Notes: generated from the sequence alone by a model not told the origin. A stretch of DNA of 64,000 nt from Bacteroidales bacterium (GCA_016715075.1 JADKBK010000002.1:62001-126000); one strand, 5' to 3'; positions 18,686-28,059 are shown, counted from the stretch's first letter. A program made the numbers and translations.

Positions 18686-21332
18686 TTTAAGTAGTTATCC
18701 ATAAAGAATAGCTGGTAGCGTCCCGGATTGCCGTCTTTATTTAGTATTTTAAGATTATCGCCCGTAATTATAAATGTCAGCATCTTTTTACCTGCAGGAT
18801 TCCTTATATTCTTTTCAGCGCTGAATTTTTTATAATAATCCAGTGCCTGCGGATAATCCGGAAATCCGGAAACAGTAATCATTATATATTTATTGTTTGG
18901 CAGAGTACCTTCTGTACGGTAATTTTTATTTGTGTAATTATCAATATTATAACTTATCACGTCAAATGTTGCCTGATTTATATTGAATGACTGGTCCATG
19001 ATGATCAGGACAAAACTATGTAAAGCAGTAGTATCCTTTGTATATAGTTCTGCAGCAATTACTTTTTCAGCTTCGACTTTGAGCTCCGGACTTTTCTGGT
19101 TCAGAAAATTTATAATCTCTTCAGCTTTCCTGCTTTCAGGAGTATTCGGCCAGGTTTTGATGACAATGCCCAGGTCTGCCCTGAAACTTCTTTCATCACT
19201 TGTCTTTGCCATGGAATATGCATGAAGCAGCTGAAATTTGGGAGCGAGCTGATCCTGCGGATACTTCTGCAGTCCTTCTGAACAGAGTGAGATTGCCTCG
19301 TTAAACTTCTCCTGGGTATAGGCTTCATATGCGGCCCTGTATTTCTCACCGGCCAATTTCATTTCGGCCATTTTCTTTTCATAGTATGCAGGGTCTGAAA
19401 GGATCTTTGCATATTCACTGGTTGGATATTGCTGTAGCAGCCTTTGTCTGTAAACCTCAGATCTGGCGCCATTCTTATCCTTATTTACCCTGTACAGGTC
19501 GTACAGTACCTCAGGAACCAGTTCGCTTTGCGGGTAACGGCTAATAAGCGATTCATATGTCTGGGTAGCTCTTTCAGTATCGAGCAGTCTTTCAGAATAT
19601 GCTCTTCCTGCATTCAGAAGCGCTATAGCTACTTTATCATCGGAGATAGCCATAAGCGAATCGTTCAGCGGAAGATCCTTGAGGTAGTATTCAGGTTTTT
19701 TATAATTGGAAACAGCTGCAGTGGTATCTTTTTTTTCCTGATCAGGATCATCCTGTCCTCCAAGCTGTGCCATGCTTACCCTCGCCTTATTCGATCTCCT
19801 CCAGTTATCTTCAAGCTTTCTGTCTCCCCACCTTCTCCGGAATTCAGTTCTGCCGAATGCCATGGCAGACTGGTTGTAAAATACCATTTCCCTTCCTGGT
19901 CAATATTCCCCTGAAAGCGTCTCTCGTTTTCATAGAATTGCCCAAGATTATATCAGTCGGTATAATCAGCGTTCTTCCTCTCAGTCTCCGCCTTGGTTGC
20001 CTGGGCAATCAGGGTTACAATCATAGCATTTCTCTCAGATTCATTCATCCGGGCAATTTTCTGAAGACTGTCTTCGCGCTGGATTATTTTCAACTGTGAT
20101 ACGAGGGCATTTATATTCTGAGATTTTTCCTCTATCTCTTTGTATTCAGAAAAAGTGGGATCAAGGAAGTAGACCGTACTGTCATAGTACATCCCTGAAC
20201 TTATAAAATCTGGCTTGGCAAAGTAATAATTTGCCAGTGCAAGAAATGATCTGCCTCTCTGGTTCTGGTTCTGGGATATTACTGCTGCTGATTTATGATA
20301 ATACTTTACTGCTTCCTCTTCATTGCCTTCTCTCATGGCCAAATTTCCCAAAGCATAATAAATCTGATCCTGGAAATCCACATTTTTTGAATCTCTCAGC
20401 ATCTTTTCCAGCTCTTTTTTCATCTTAGCAGGATCCATGGAATTTACATCAAATACTCCTGCGATATTTATTCTGGCATAAAACTCGACATCATAAGGAG
20501 GGCGCATATTGATTACATTCTGGAAATTTTTGGTAGCCAGTGCTCCGTTACCGGTTTTCTCATATAACTGGGCGAGGAGAAATGTCAGCCTGTATTTTGT
20601 CCTTTTACCTGAGGTAAAGTCAATTGCCCTGGAAAGGGGATCAATAGCATCGGTATACCTCTTTTGTCTGACATTCAGATCGGCCAGGGTTGTATAATAC
20701 ATGGCCTTCAGTGATTTTGAGGTGGTTTCATTTATCTCGAGTTCCGAGAGAATCCGGAGTGACTCAGTGAATTTTTTTGTCTCATTGTTGACCCTGGCAA
20801 GCCAGATAGCAGCTTCAGTCTTTATCTCAGGGGCATTGGCATTTATTATGCAGTAATCAAACAGCGATGATGCTTCACTGAATTCATGCTTGTAAAACCT
20901 GGCTTTGCCAATGAGAAAATAGCTGTCATCCACCCATTCATTGTATTCCTTCATATCAAGCAAAGCCTTTTCTTTGGATGAAAGGTCCCGGCTGTCTTTG
21001 ATTTCGGGCCTTGCGGTTATTGATTTCAGTGCAATTAATTTGGAAGCTTTCTGTATGGCTCTTTCCATGTCGCCGGAACAGAAGGATGGTGTGGAAGGAT
21101 CACTGAATTCGAAAACATTTATCACTGTGGCGTAGTCGTCCATGTGATTACTGGAAAGCTTTGCAAGTCCAGCCTTATAATTCTCATAACCATTGAAATA
21201 GATGTTGTATTTGGCTGTCATGCTATTGTAAAACCTTGATGCGTCCGTGTTTTTTTCAACCGAACAGCCAGCCAGGATCAGTAGCGATCCCAGGAATACC
21301 AGGTATTTCTCTAATGTCTTGATTGAAGCCAA
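18682..21332 (-). pseudogene. porW: PorW/SprE T9SS-associated TPR lipoprotein, interrupted by a TGA and a -1 frameshift
   Basis: Two ORFs (19953-21332 and 18682-19887) are halves of one protein. The first has a lipoprotein signal with Cys23 (LLILAGC) and family segment YNSMTAKYNIYFNGYENYKA, then TPR helices. It ends at TGA 19953-19955, but the same frame continues with YNLGQFYENERRFQGN. Near 19878-19881 one base is missing: TGGTATTTT should have five T to give KWYFYNQSAMAFGRTEF, which continues into the second ORF with GRTEFRRRWGDRKLEDNW, a PorW/SprE hallmark. Restored length is 883 codons including the TGA, close to SprE of Flavobacterium (about 870). Its product is an outer-membrane-associated lipoprotein needed for type IX secretion. 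Sequencing error is plausible for the shift; the TGA needs a separate explanation. Confidence 0.85.
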
Positions 21333-21409
21333 TAAATGACTAATACTATAACTGACTAAAACAGCGTATAGTATTTCAAAGGTAAGGAAAATTGGGAATA
21401 TGTGCCTTA

Positions 21410-21649
21410 TCAGGCTGAAATAACTCTTTTAATCTCGGGTACCTCTTTCATGATTGCCTGTTCAACGCCTGCTTTTAATGTCTGCATGCTGTAAGGGCAT
21501 CCATGGCATGCTCCGGTAAGCTTAACCTTAACGGTCATATCTTCAGTAACATCCAGAAGATCAATATCTCCGCCGTCAGATTGAAGATATGGTCTTACTC
21601 TCTCCAATGCCTTTGCTACTCTCTCTTTAATGCTTAATAATTCTGCCAT
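21410..21649 (-). CDS. NifU-like Fe-S scaffold domain protein
   Basis: 79 residues comprising only the NifU C-terminal domain. RVRPYLQSDGGDIDLLDV is the usual N-terminal strand and helix, and the Fe-S ligand pair is CHGC in GACHGCPYSMQTLKAGVEQ. Such stand-alone proteins (Nfu type) assemble and deliver 4Fe-4S clusters. The gene starts 8 nt after the stop of mrp, another Fe-S cluster carrier, so the pair probably works together in cluster trafficking. The porW start follows 77 nt downstream. Confidence 0.92.
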   Translation of the reverse strand: MAELLSIKERVAKALERVRPYLQSDGGDIDLLDVTEDMTVKVKLTGACHGCPYSMQTLKAGVEQAIMKEVPEIKRVISA

Positions 21650-21657
21650 ATCGGATA

Positions 21658-22761
21658 TTATTTAGTTACAATAAGTTTAGTGGTTGGCTTCTGCTCTTTA
21701 TTCCTTTTTTCAACATTCTCTACAAGCTTTACTGCAAGTTCCATGAAGGCAATACCTGTAACAGAATCTTTAAGTGCAACAGGGTTGCCCTGGTCGCTCC
21801 CTTCACAAATACTTTGTACGAGAGGAATCTGTCCAAGCAGGGGGACATTCATTTTTTCAGCAAGTTTTTTACCTCCGTCCCTGCCAAAAATAAAGTATTT
21901 GTTTGATGGCAGTTCTGCGGGTGTGAACCACGACATGTTTTCAACAAGTCCCAGGACAGGAACATCAATTTTATCACTCCGGAACATTGAAATGCCTTTT
22001 ATGGCGTCAGCTAATGCGACGTCCTGGGGAGTACTGATCACAATAGCCCCAGTCACAGGGACCTCCTGTACGAGTGTAAGGTGTATATCACTTGTTCCGG
22101 GAGGAAGGTCAACGAGAAGAAAGTCGAGAGTTCCCCAGTCTCCCTGAATTATGAGCTGTTTAAGAAAATTGGATGCCATTGGCCCTCTCCATATAACCGC
22201 CTCCGCGGGATCAACAAAAAATCCTGTTGAGAGGACTTTCACTCCGTATTTCTCTAAGGGGATGATTATATCTGCATTATTTTCCCTTCTGACATCAGGG
22301 TGGTATGCCTCGGCATCAAACATTTTGGGTACTGATGGTCCGTAGACGTCTGCATCCAGCAGACCGACACTGTATCCATGCCGTGCAAGTGCAATAGCGA
22401 GGTTTACTGCAATTGTTGTCTTCCCGACACCTCCTTTCCCCGATGAAACTGCTATAATATTTGTAACGAAAGGAAGTATTTCCCTCTGTTTTTCCCGTTG
22501 CTTGCCGACAATCACTTTGGGCTCAACTGTAATTTCATTAATCACAGCATCAGGTCCAAGTGATTCCTTGAGGGTCTTCACAATGGTACTCTTTATTGAT
22601 GAGACGAACGGATCGTTCGATTTCTCAGGTGTGAGTTTGAGTGATATGCCCTTCTCGCCTGTTTTAATCTCCGAGATCATTCCCATGCTGACAATATCTT
22701 TTTTCGTCCCGGGGTGGATTATTTTGGTCAGTGATTTTAGAATCTGTTCTTCAGAAAACAT
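21658..22761 (-). CDS. mrp: Mrp/NBP35 family Fe-S cluster carrier ATPase
   Basis: 367 residues. The N-terminal 90 residues form a MIP18/DUF59-like domain (EEQILKSLTKIIHPGTKKDI). The deviant Walker A motif SSGKGGVGKTTIAVNLA is near residue 110, and LLDADVYGPSVPKMF and DLPPGTSDIHLTLVQ are the switch segments of Mrp ApbC-type ATPases. ENMSWFTPAELPSNKYFIFG corresponds to the region that normally carries the C-terminal CxxC; no CxxC is seen here, which also occurs in some Bacteroidota homologues. It transfers Fe-S clusters to apo-proteins, using ATP. It is cotranscribed with the NifU-like gene downstream. Confidence 0.9.
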   Translation of the reverse strand: MFSEEQILKSLTKIIHPGTKKDIVSMGMISEIKTGEKGISLKLTPEKSNDPFVSSIKSTIVKTLKESLGPDAVINEITVEPKVIVGKQREKQREILPFVTNIIAVSSGKGGVGKTTIAVNLAIALARHGYSVGLLDADVYGPSVPKMFDAEAYHPDVRRENNADIIIPLEKYGVKVLSTGFFVDPAEAVIWRGPMASNFLKQLIIQGDWGTLDFLLVDLPPGTSDIHLTLVQEVPVTGAIVISTPQDVALADAIKGISMFRSDKIDVPVLGLVENMSWFTPAELPSNKYFIFGRDGGKKLAEKMNVPLLGQIPLVQSICEGSDQGNPVALKDSVTGIAFMELAVKLVENVEKRNKEQKPTTKLIVTK

Positions 22762-22829
22762 AACGAATAAGTATTTTGATCAGTTTAGTTATTCAACAGG
22801 ATTCCTGATAGTTAATAGTTCCATTTTTC

Positions 22830-22908
22830 GCCCCCCAACCCCCCCAAGGGGGGGCTTACTCATAGAAAAATAACTTTTCACCCCCCCCTGGGGGGGAAGG
22901 GGGGTTTT
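22830..22908. repeat. paired C-rich/G-rich hairpin repeat, copy G1
   Basis: Two GC-only hairpins flank an AT-rich centre. The first has runs of six and seven C followed by seven G (22831-22854); the second has eight C, then seven G and six G (22881-22904). A related two-hairpin element occurs at 63520-63595. Both lie between genes. The G-runs could form quadruplexes. The surrounding spacer 22762-23049 otherwise shows only AT-rich sequence. Confidence 0.8.
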
Positions 22909-23049
22909 CATTCTAAAAGCGAATCGCAGGTAAAGCTCCCATGAAATTCTACTTTTTATGGAAAATTATTGAACCCGTTGGCTATTTTTATTTAAATTAA
23001 TTATAAACAAGCTGCAATTTTACCATTTTTTTAGCAGACTGCAAAATAA

Positions 23050-23400
23050 TCAGCTCAGTTCTGAAAGAGGATCCCAGAATTTTTCATTGAAATTGACAAC
23101 CTGGTCATCTTCGATAATCAAGCCTTCATTTTCAAGAAGTTGTCCCATTAAGGTTGAATTTCCGAAGTGATGTCTGCCTGTAAGGAGACCGTTTCTGTTT
23201 ACTACTCTGTGGGCAGGAATGAATTCCCTGCTGCTATGGGATGAATTTAAGGCCCATCCGACCATTCGTGCTGAACGGCCCGATCCCAGGTAGCGGGCAA
23301 TCGCGCCATAGGATGTAACCCTCCCGTAGGGGATTAGTTTTGTGACTTCATACACATTGGTAAAGAAGTCGTTAGGTTCCTTTTGTTTTGAACGGGACAT
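23050..23400 (-). CDS. alkyltransferase-like protein (ATL; MGMT homologue lacking the active cysteine)
   Basis: 116 residues from ATG 23400 of the MGMT C-terminal domain type. VYEVTKLIPYGRVTSYGAIA is the winged-helix start, GSGRSARMVGWAL gives the conserved Arg finger region, and the active-site motif reads IPAHRVVN, with Ala63 where alkyltransferases have Cys (PCHRV). Such ATL proteins bind and flip O6-alkylguanine and recruit nucleotide excision repair rather than repairing directly. The start overlaps the 3' end of trmB by 29 nt; the 124-residue ORF start at 23424 would overlap more and adds no conserved sequence. Confidence 0.88.
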   Translation of the reverse strand: MSRSKQKEPNDFFTNVYEVTKLIPYGRVTSYGAIARYLGSGRSARMVGWALNSSHSSREFIPAHRVVNRNGLLTGRHHFGNSTLMGQLLENEGLIIEDDQVVNFNEKFWDPLSELS

Positions 23401-24115
23401 CTTCCTGCAGTTTATCTTTGTCAAGCCTGAATGTGAGGTAATTAATCTTTAATCCATCCTTAAGGAAAAGCTTTTCATAGTGGGTTTGAATAGAAAGAAT
23501 ATCATCTGAGAAGTTCTCTGAATACAGGTCATTTGTACTCTCTACCAGCTGGAGCTTATTGTGCAGTACAACCTTTTTTGAATAGTTATACAATTCAGTA
23601 TTATCTGTTTTCAGATGGATCAGCCCCTTATCTTTGAGGAACTGGCGGTATCGGTTAAGGAACCAGGGTGATGTTAGCCTCTTATTTGAGTTTTTTTCTC
23701 CGGGATGCGGATCGGGAAATGTAATCCAGATTTCATCGACCTCATTTTCAACGAAGAAAGAGCTTATAAACTCAATTCTTGTTCTCAGAAAGGCAACATT
23801 TGTAAGGTGCTGGTCATTAGCTGTTTTTGCGCCACGCCACATACGTGCCCCTTTGATATCGACGCCGACATAATTATTATCTGGAAACCTGGCAGCTAGT
23901 CCGACTGTATATTCTCCCTTTCCGCATCCCAGCTCCAGTACTACAGGATTCATATTCCTGAATATCATTGTTTTCCATGTGCCTTTTACCGGGTGATCCT
24001 TTCCTGCAACAGCGCCGATTTCGGGCTGGAATACATTGTTGAAGGTTCCGAGCTCATTCCATCTGGCAAGTTTATTCTTTCCCACCTCCGAAGATTTATT
24101 TACCTGTCTTTTCAA
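23372..24115 (-). CDS. trmB: tRNA (guanine-N7-)-methyltransferase
   Basis: 247 residues of the class I SAM methyltransferase TrmB, which makes m7G46 in tRNA. The SAM-binding motif is LELGCGKGEYTVGLA, followed by YVGVDIKGARMWRGA, then the family-specific ITFPDPHPGEKNSNKRLT and HLKTDNTELYNYSK. Length is typical. Its start overlaps the end of gldH by 20 nt and its end overlaps the ATL gene, so it sits in the middle of a tightly packed minus-strand operon. Confidence 0.93.
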   Translation of the reverse strand: MKRQVNKSSEVGKNKLARWNELGTFNNVFQPEIGAVAGKDHPVKGTWKTMIFRNMNPVVLELGCGKGEYTVGLAARFPDNNYVGVDIKGARMWRGAKTANDQHLTNVAFLRTRIEFISSFFVENEVDEIWITFPDPHPGEKNSNKRLTSPWFLNRYRQFLKDKGLIHLKTDNTELYNYSKKVVLHNKLQLVESTNDLYSENFSDDILSIQTHYEKLFLKDGLKINYLTFRLDKDKLQEDVPFKTKGT

Positions 24116-24578
24116 TTCTCAATCCGAAGTCATACACGCCATTCAGATCTTCAATTCTCATACCGTGCTGAATACTAAACTGGTATGTGCCTTTGACAGG
24201 AAAAAAGACATTTGATTTATAAGGAAGGTTAAGCTCGTGAATATCACCGAATCCTTTGCCAAACCATTTTCCTTTTTCATCAGCAAGGTTGTATTCGAGT
24301 GTATCGGTGATGAATTTCCCATCCGGGGATATTGTCTTGACGAAAAGAAATATATTTCTGAAGGGGTAGGATGATCCTGTTCTTATTGTGAAGGTGACAT
24401 TGTTGCTGGTGAGCGTGTCATCGATATTCACTATGAAAGCCGGGATGTTCATCAGTTCCCATTTTTTACCGGGCATTGGCATTGAGTCAGTATACACAAT
24501 GCTATTGTTGCATGATATCAGCAGAACAAAAGAGGTCAGGATGGAAATGAAAGAATATCTATTTTTTCCTTTTATCAT
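24096..24578 (-). CDS. gldH: gliding motility lipoprotein GldH
   Basis: 160 residues with a lipoprotein signal peptide (hydrophobic ILTSFVLLISC, acylated Cys23). The mature part is an all-beta domain with NVTFTIRTGSSYPFRNIFLFV, DTLEYNLADEKGKWFGKGFG and YDFGLRIEK, all typical of GldH. GldH is required for gliding and T9SS function in Flavobacterium, although its mechanism is unknown and the gene also occurs in non-gliding Bacteroidales. Its start overlaps the end of the PSP1-domain gene by 20 nt. The order holB, PSP1 gene, gldH is common in the phylum. Confidence 0.92.
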   Translation of the reverse strand: MIKGKNRYSFISILTSFVLLISCNNSIVYTDSMPMPGKKWELMNIPAFIVNIDDTLTSNNVTFTIRTGSSYPFRNIFLFVKTISPDGKFITDTLEYNLADEKGKWFGKGFGDIHELNLPYKSNVFFPVKGTYQFSIQHGMRIEDLNGVYDFGLRIEKTGK

Positions 24579-25710
24579 TAAATCTCCTGTTTTTTCTTCT
24601 GTTAGGATTATTGTTGGGATTTCCTTTTTTCTCAGGGGGATCGAATCTGGTGAGGCTGTTATTCTTCAGAAGGTCCTGGGAAACAGGTGCCAGATCACCC
24701 GATTCACTTAAGATCAGAAGTCTGTCGACCTTGGAGCCTTTCCTGTTTATTGCCTGTATCTCTTTTACCCTTTTGACCGGAAGGGCAATAAGGTTTGCAT
24801 TGGAGTGAGGATCGGTGGAGTACCAGTAGATTCCCTTGTGTACTTCCAGTTTCTGGAAATAGGCAGTGCAATCCAGAGCTTCAAGCGGAATATCTTTTGG
24901 CGGGAATGATCTCTGGGCATCAACATAGCAATCGAGCTCGAAGTTAAGGCAGCATTTCAGTTTACTGCATTGTCCTGCCAGTTTCTGAGGATTAAGAGAG
25001 AGTTCCTGGTATTTGGCGTGGGTAGTAGTTACCGAAATAAAATTCGTAATGTAAGTGGAACAGCATAGTTCTCTTCCGCATGATCCTATTCCGCCTATCC
25101 TTCCGGCTTCCTGGCGTGCCCCTATCTGCCGCATTTCGATTCTTACCCTGAATTCATCAGCAAGAACTTTTATAAGCTGGCGGAAGTCAACCCTCTCATC
25201 AGCTATGTAATAGAAGATTGCTTTTGTTTTATCTCCCTGGTATTCAACATCCCCGATTTTCATATTCAGTTTCAGATCCTCGGAGATCTGTCTTGAGCGA
25301 AGCATTGTATGTGTTTCCTGTTTTTTTGCCTCCTCCCATTTTTGTATATCGACAGGTTTTGCCTTGCGATAAACTTTCTTCATATCGTCGAGGGAAGGAT
25401 GGATCTTAAGCTTTTTAAGCTGTTCATCAACCAGATATCCTGTCATGGATACCCTTCCGATATCATGTCCGGGAGAAGCTTCAACAGCTACAATGTCTCC
25501 GATTTCGAGCCGGAGTCCATTGACATTTCTGAAAAATCCTTTCCTTGTATTTTTAAAGCGGATCTCTATAATATCATTCTCATCCGGATTCTCCGGAATA
25601 TCTCTCAGCCAGTTGAATGAGTCCAGCTTATTATATCCGGGTTTATATGTTATATCGGGCATCCGGATATCATCCGGTGATTGCCCCAGTATATCTTCGT
25701 TATCTGTCAT
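24559..25710 (-). CDS. PSP1 C-terminal domain protein (RicT/YaaT-like)
   Basis: 383 residues. The PSP1 domain covers about residues 110-260: KMKIGDVEYQGDKTKAIFYY, ADERVDFRQLIKVLADEFR, then the Cys-rich GSCGRELCCSTYITNF and GQCSKLKCCLNFELDCY. Those cysteines match the Fe-S ligands reported for Bacillus RicT (YaaT), which acts with RicA and RicF in mRNA maturation; whether it does so here is unknown. The C-terminus is a basic Asn/Arg/Lys-rich tail (RRKNRRFNDKRKK) that could bind nucleic acid. It lies between holB and gldH. Confidence 0.88.
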   Translation of the reverse strand: MTDNEDILGQSPDDIRMPDITYKPGYNKLDSFNWLRDIPENPDENDIIEIRFKNTRKGFFRNVNGLRLEIGDIVAVEASPGHDIGRVSMTGYLVDEQLKKLKIHPSLDDMKKVYRKAKPVDIQKWEEAKKQETHTMLRSRQISEDLKLNMKIGDVEYQGDKTKAIFYYIADERVDFRQLIKVLADEFRVRIEMRQIGARQEAGRIGGIGSCGRELCCSTYITNFISVTTTHAKYQELSLNPQKLAGQCSKLKCCLNFELDCYVDAQRSFPPKDIPLEALDCTAYFQKLEVHKGIYWYSTDPHSNANLIALPVKRVKEIQAINRKGSKVDRLLILSESGDLAPVSQDLLKNNSLTRFDPPEKKGNPNNNPNRRKNRRFNDKRKK

Positions 25711-25784
25711 TTAATTCCTATGCTGCAGAATTTACACCGCAAAAGTAATGAATAATAATATTATTTCCATAAAAGGTGCAGGAA

Positions 25785-26912
25785 TCAGCGAATGAGCCGC
25801 GTAACTTTAAGGGCCAGGTCCAGAAAGATGATCCTGGCATTGCCGTTAGCTTCAATGTGGGAGTATACGAGGTTGAACTCCTCTGTGAGGGAATAGATAT
25901 TGTTCTGGTTTATAAACGGGTGAAAATTGTCTGAGAAGGCTGCCTCTTCACCTGCGAGGAATACCAGCCTGTTTTTAAGCTGATCAAGTGAAAGCATAAG
26001 GTTTTCCCGGAGTAATCTCAGAGAAAATGTAATAAAGCTTTTCTGGTTCTCCCTTCCGGTTGATGCCATCTCTTCCGACCAGTTGATTACAGCTAATACG
26101 TCGCGTTTCCAAGCATGTCTCATCAGGCTCTTGAAGTACTCAAGGTTGGTGTGGGAAGAGTCCTCTTTTTCACACAATCCGATGGCCCTTATTATGTTTC
26201 CATTGGCTACACGTGAAATATCTGAAGCTTTGTCGGGGGCCAGTTCAAATCTCTGAATAATATATTTTTCAATATCATCATTGCTGAATGCGGGTATTTT
26301 TACAAGCTGGCATCTTGATAGAATGGTTGGGATAACCTTGTCGGGCTCTTCCGAAACCAGGAGGAACAAAGTTTTGTCGGGGGGCTCCTCAATCATCTTC
26401 AGCAGCTTATTTGAAGTTGCCTGATGCATCTTTTCAGGGAGCCAGATTATCATTATCTTAAAGTCCGACTCAAAGGTCTTCAGGCTTAGCTTTTTTATTA
26501 TTTCTGATGCTTCTGAGGCAAATATCATCCCCTGGGCGTTTCCAACTTCGATGGAATCGAACCAGTCATTTATGGTAAAATAGGGAGATTTCCCAACGAA
26601 CTCCCTCCATTCCTCAATGTAATTATCACTTACCGGATCGGTGGCTTTTTTGCCCTTTATGACAGGAAATACAAAATGAAGATCGGGATGTATCATCTTC
26701 TCATATTTCACGCATGATTTGCAGGTGCCGCATGAATCGCTCCCTGTGCGGTTCTCACAGCTGATGAACCTGGCATATGCAAGAGCAAGAGCCATGCCGC
26801 CGCAGCCTTCCGGACCTGCAAATAACTGGGCATGGCTCACTCTTTCTTCCAGAACCGACCGGATAAGTTTTGATTTTATTTCGGCCTGTCCTGGTATTCG
26901 TGAGAAATTCAT
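25785..26912 (-). CDS. holB: DNA polymerase III delta' subunit
   Basis: 375-residue AAA+ clamp-loader subunit. The degenerate P-loop GPEGCGGMALALAYAR lacks the GKT of an active ATPase, as delta' proteins do. The zinc module is CENRTGSDSCGTCKSC, KMIHPDLHFVFP is a family signature, and the sensor region TLFLLVSEEPDKVIPTILSRC contains the SRC motif. It is the first gene of the packed minus-strand cluster with the PSP1 gene, gldH, trmB and the ATL gene; the gap to the PSP1 gene is 74 nt. tpx lies 48 nt upstream on the same strand. Confidence 0.92.
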   Translation of the reverse strand: MNFSRIPGQAEIKSKLIRSVLEERVSHAQLFAGPEGCGGMALALAYARFISCENRTGSDSCGTCKSCVKYEKMIHPDLHFVFPVIKGKKATDPVSDNYIEEWREFVGKSPYFTINDWFDSIEVGNAQGMIFASEASEIIKKLSLKTFESDFKIMIIWLPEKMHQATSNKLLKMIEEPPDKTLFLLVSEEPDKVIPTILSRCQLVKIPAFSNDDIEKYIIQRFELAPDKASDISRVANGNIIRAIGLCEKEDSSHTNLEYFKSLMRHAWKRDVLAVINWSEEMASTGRENQKSFITFSLRLLRENLMLSLDQLKNRLVFLAGEEAAFSDNFHPFINQNNIYSLTEEFNLVYSHIEANGNARIIFLDLALKVTRLIR

Positions 26913-26960
26913 ATTGATATTGTTCTTTCCGGAAAAGAAAATTGTTTATTCCTGTTTATG

Positions 26961-27458
26961 TTACAATACAGCCAGGGCTGAATCATAGTCCGGTTCCACA
27001 GTCGTTTCCGGTACCAGCTGAGTATGTATAACAGTGCCTTTCTCATCAACTACTACAATACTTCGTGCATAAAGGCCTGCAAGCGGTCCGTCGTTGGTAT
27101 CAATACCATAAGCTTTCCCGAATGCTGAATCACGAAATCCTGAAAGTGTAACTACATTGGTAATCCCTTCTGTAGAGCAGAAGCGGCCGTGAGCAAAGGG
27201 CAGATCCTTTGAAATGCCGAGTACCACTACATTTTGTTTTCCTGCTGCGAGCTGGTTGAATTTCCGTACTGAAGTTGCACAAACTGAAGTGTCAAGGCTT
27301 GGAAAAATATTAAGAATCACTTTTTTCCCTTTTAATTCTGACAGGGACAGCTGTCCAAGATCAGATTTTACCAGATTGAAATCAGGAGCTTTTGTTCCCT
27401 TAGCCGGTAAATTTCCTGAGGTATTGACCGGGTTTCCTTTAAATGTAATTTTTGCCAT
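26961..27458 (-). CDS. tpx: thiol peroxidase, Tpx-type atypical 2-Cys peroxiredoxin
   Basis: 165 residues. The peroxidatic cysteine is Cys60 in PSLDTSVCATSVRKFN and the resolving cysteine is Cys94 in AHGRFCSTEG, the positions expected in E. coli Tpx. APDFNLV near the N-terminus and GLYARSIVVVDEKG near the C-terminus are family segments. The enzyme reduces hydroperoxides with thioredoxin. Length is standard and the frame is intact. Confidence 0.96.
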   Translation of the reverse strand: MAKITFKGNPVNTSGNLPAKGTKAPDFNLVKSDLGQLSLSELKGKKVILNIFPSLDTSVCATSVRKFNQLAAGKQNVVVLGISKDLPFAHGRFCSTEGITNVVTLSGFRDSAFGKAYGIDTNDGPLAGLYARSIVVVDEKGTVIHTQLVPETTVEPDYDSALAVL

Positions 27459-27652
27459 AACTTTTTTTCAAATTTAATCAATTATTTTGAGATGGTGTAA
27501 CAAATCAAATCCGGGTTCAGTTCAACGACGGGGGAAATATCTCTGTAATAGTCTTGCCCCGGGCCCTTCATAGCTTCAACCCCTATTCTCTTCCGGTAGT
27601 TTTGCGCAATAACTTTGAGACATGCAATATAACTCTTTGCATTCATGGTCGG

Positions 27653-27747
27653 AAATTGATTTTCTTCGTTTACCCCGGCCCCAGGGGGAGCGAAGAAAAT
27701 CAATTTACTGCCGCCTAAGCGGCATGGGGTAAATAAATTGATTTTCG
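27653..27747. repeat. complex three-arm inverted-repeat element, copy E1
   Basis: A perfect 16-bp inverted repeat (AAATTGATTTTCTTCG at 27653-27668 with its complement at 27691-27706) encloses a C/G-rich loop that begins TTTACCCC. A second hairpin follows (TGCCGC/GCGGCA, 27709-27724), then GGGGTAAA (27726-27733), complementary to the loop TTTACCCC. A third copy of the arm, AAATTGATTTTCG, is at 27735-27747. Weak outer inverted repeats ATAACTCT/AGAGTTAT lie at 27629 and 27761. The same architecture recurs at 31950-32096. Confidence 0.85.
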
Positions 27748-28011
27748 AGCGGCGGTTATGAGAGTTATTATTTTTGAAGTTCCTGCAATTTCTCAGGTGG
27801 TGGACTTTGCGGTAAATGGATTTGGACTTTCTCAGCACCCCGACTTTCTCTAAACTCCGTATTTACAAAAATACTCTTAGGATGATGGCTATGGGGTGGT
27901 TGTTAGGGTAGGATGAAATATATAAAGATCCGTAAACTATATTTAACCTGACCTTTATTATTTTCAAAGAATAAGTTGATTTTTCTCTGGCAATTATTTC
28001 CAAAAATAATG

Positions 28012-28019
28012 TAGGTTTG
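28012..28019 (+). promoter_or_regulatory. Bacteroidota -7 element (TAGGTTTG) upstream of pgk
   Basis: TAGGTTTG fully matches TAnnTTTG and lies 40 nt before the pgk ATG; transcription would start near 28026. The -33 position holds only a weak match (CTGG around 27987). Confidence 0.45.
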
Positions 28020-28059
28020 TAAAAGAAATATTATTCCGTTAAACAAAAATATTTGATCT

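Larger units (their letters stand above)
27459..28059. other. 601-nt spacer between tpx and pgk
   Basis: Contains the structured element E1 (27653-27747), a possible short coding remnant on the minus strand (27482-27646, 54 codons, ending PDLICYTISK) that I cannot identify, and the pgk promoter. The 118-codon minus ORF 27482-27838 runs straight through E1 and has a skewed composition, so it is not called as a gene. No RNA gene was recognised. Confidence 0.5.

Noticed and set aside
27482..27838. 118-codon minus-strand ORF
   Set aside because: It runs through the inverted repeat E1 and has an implausible basic composition in its N-terminal half.
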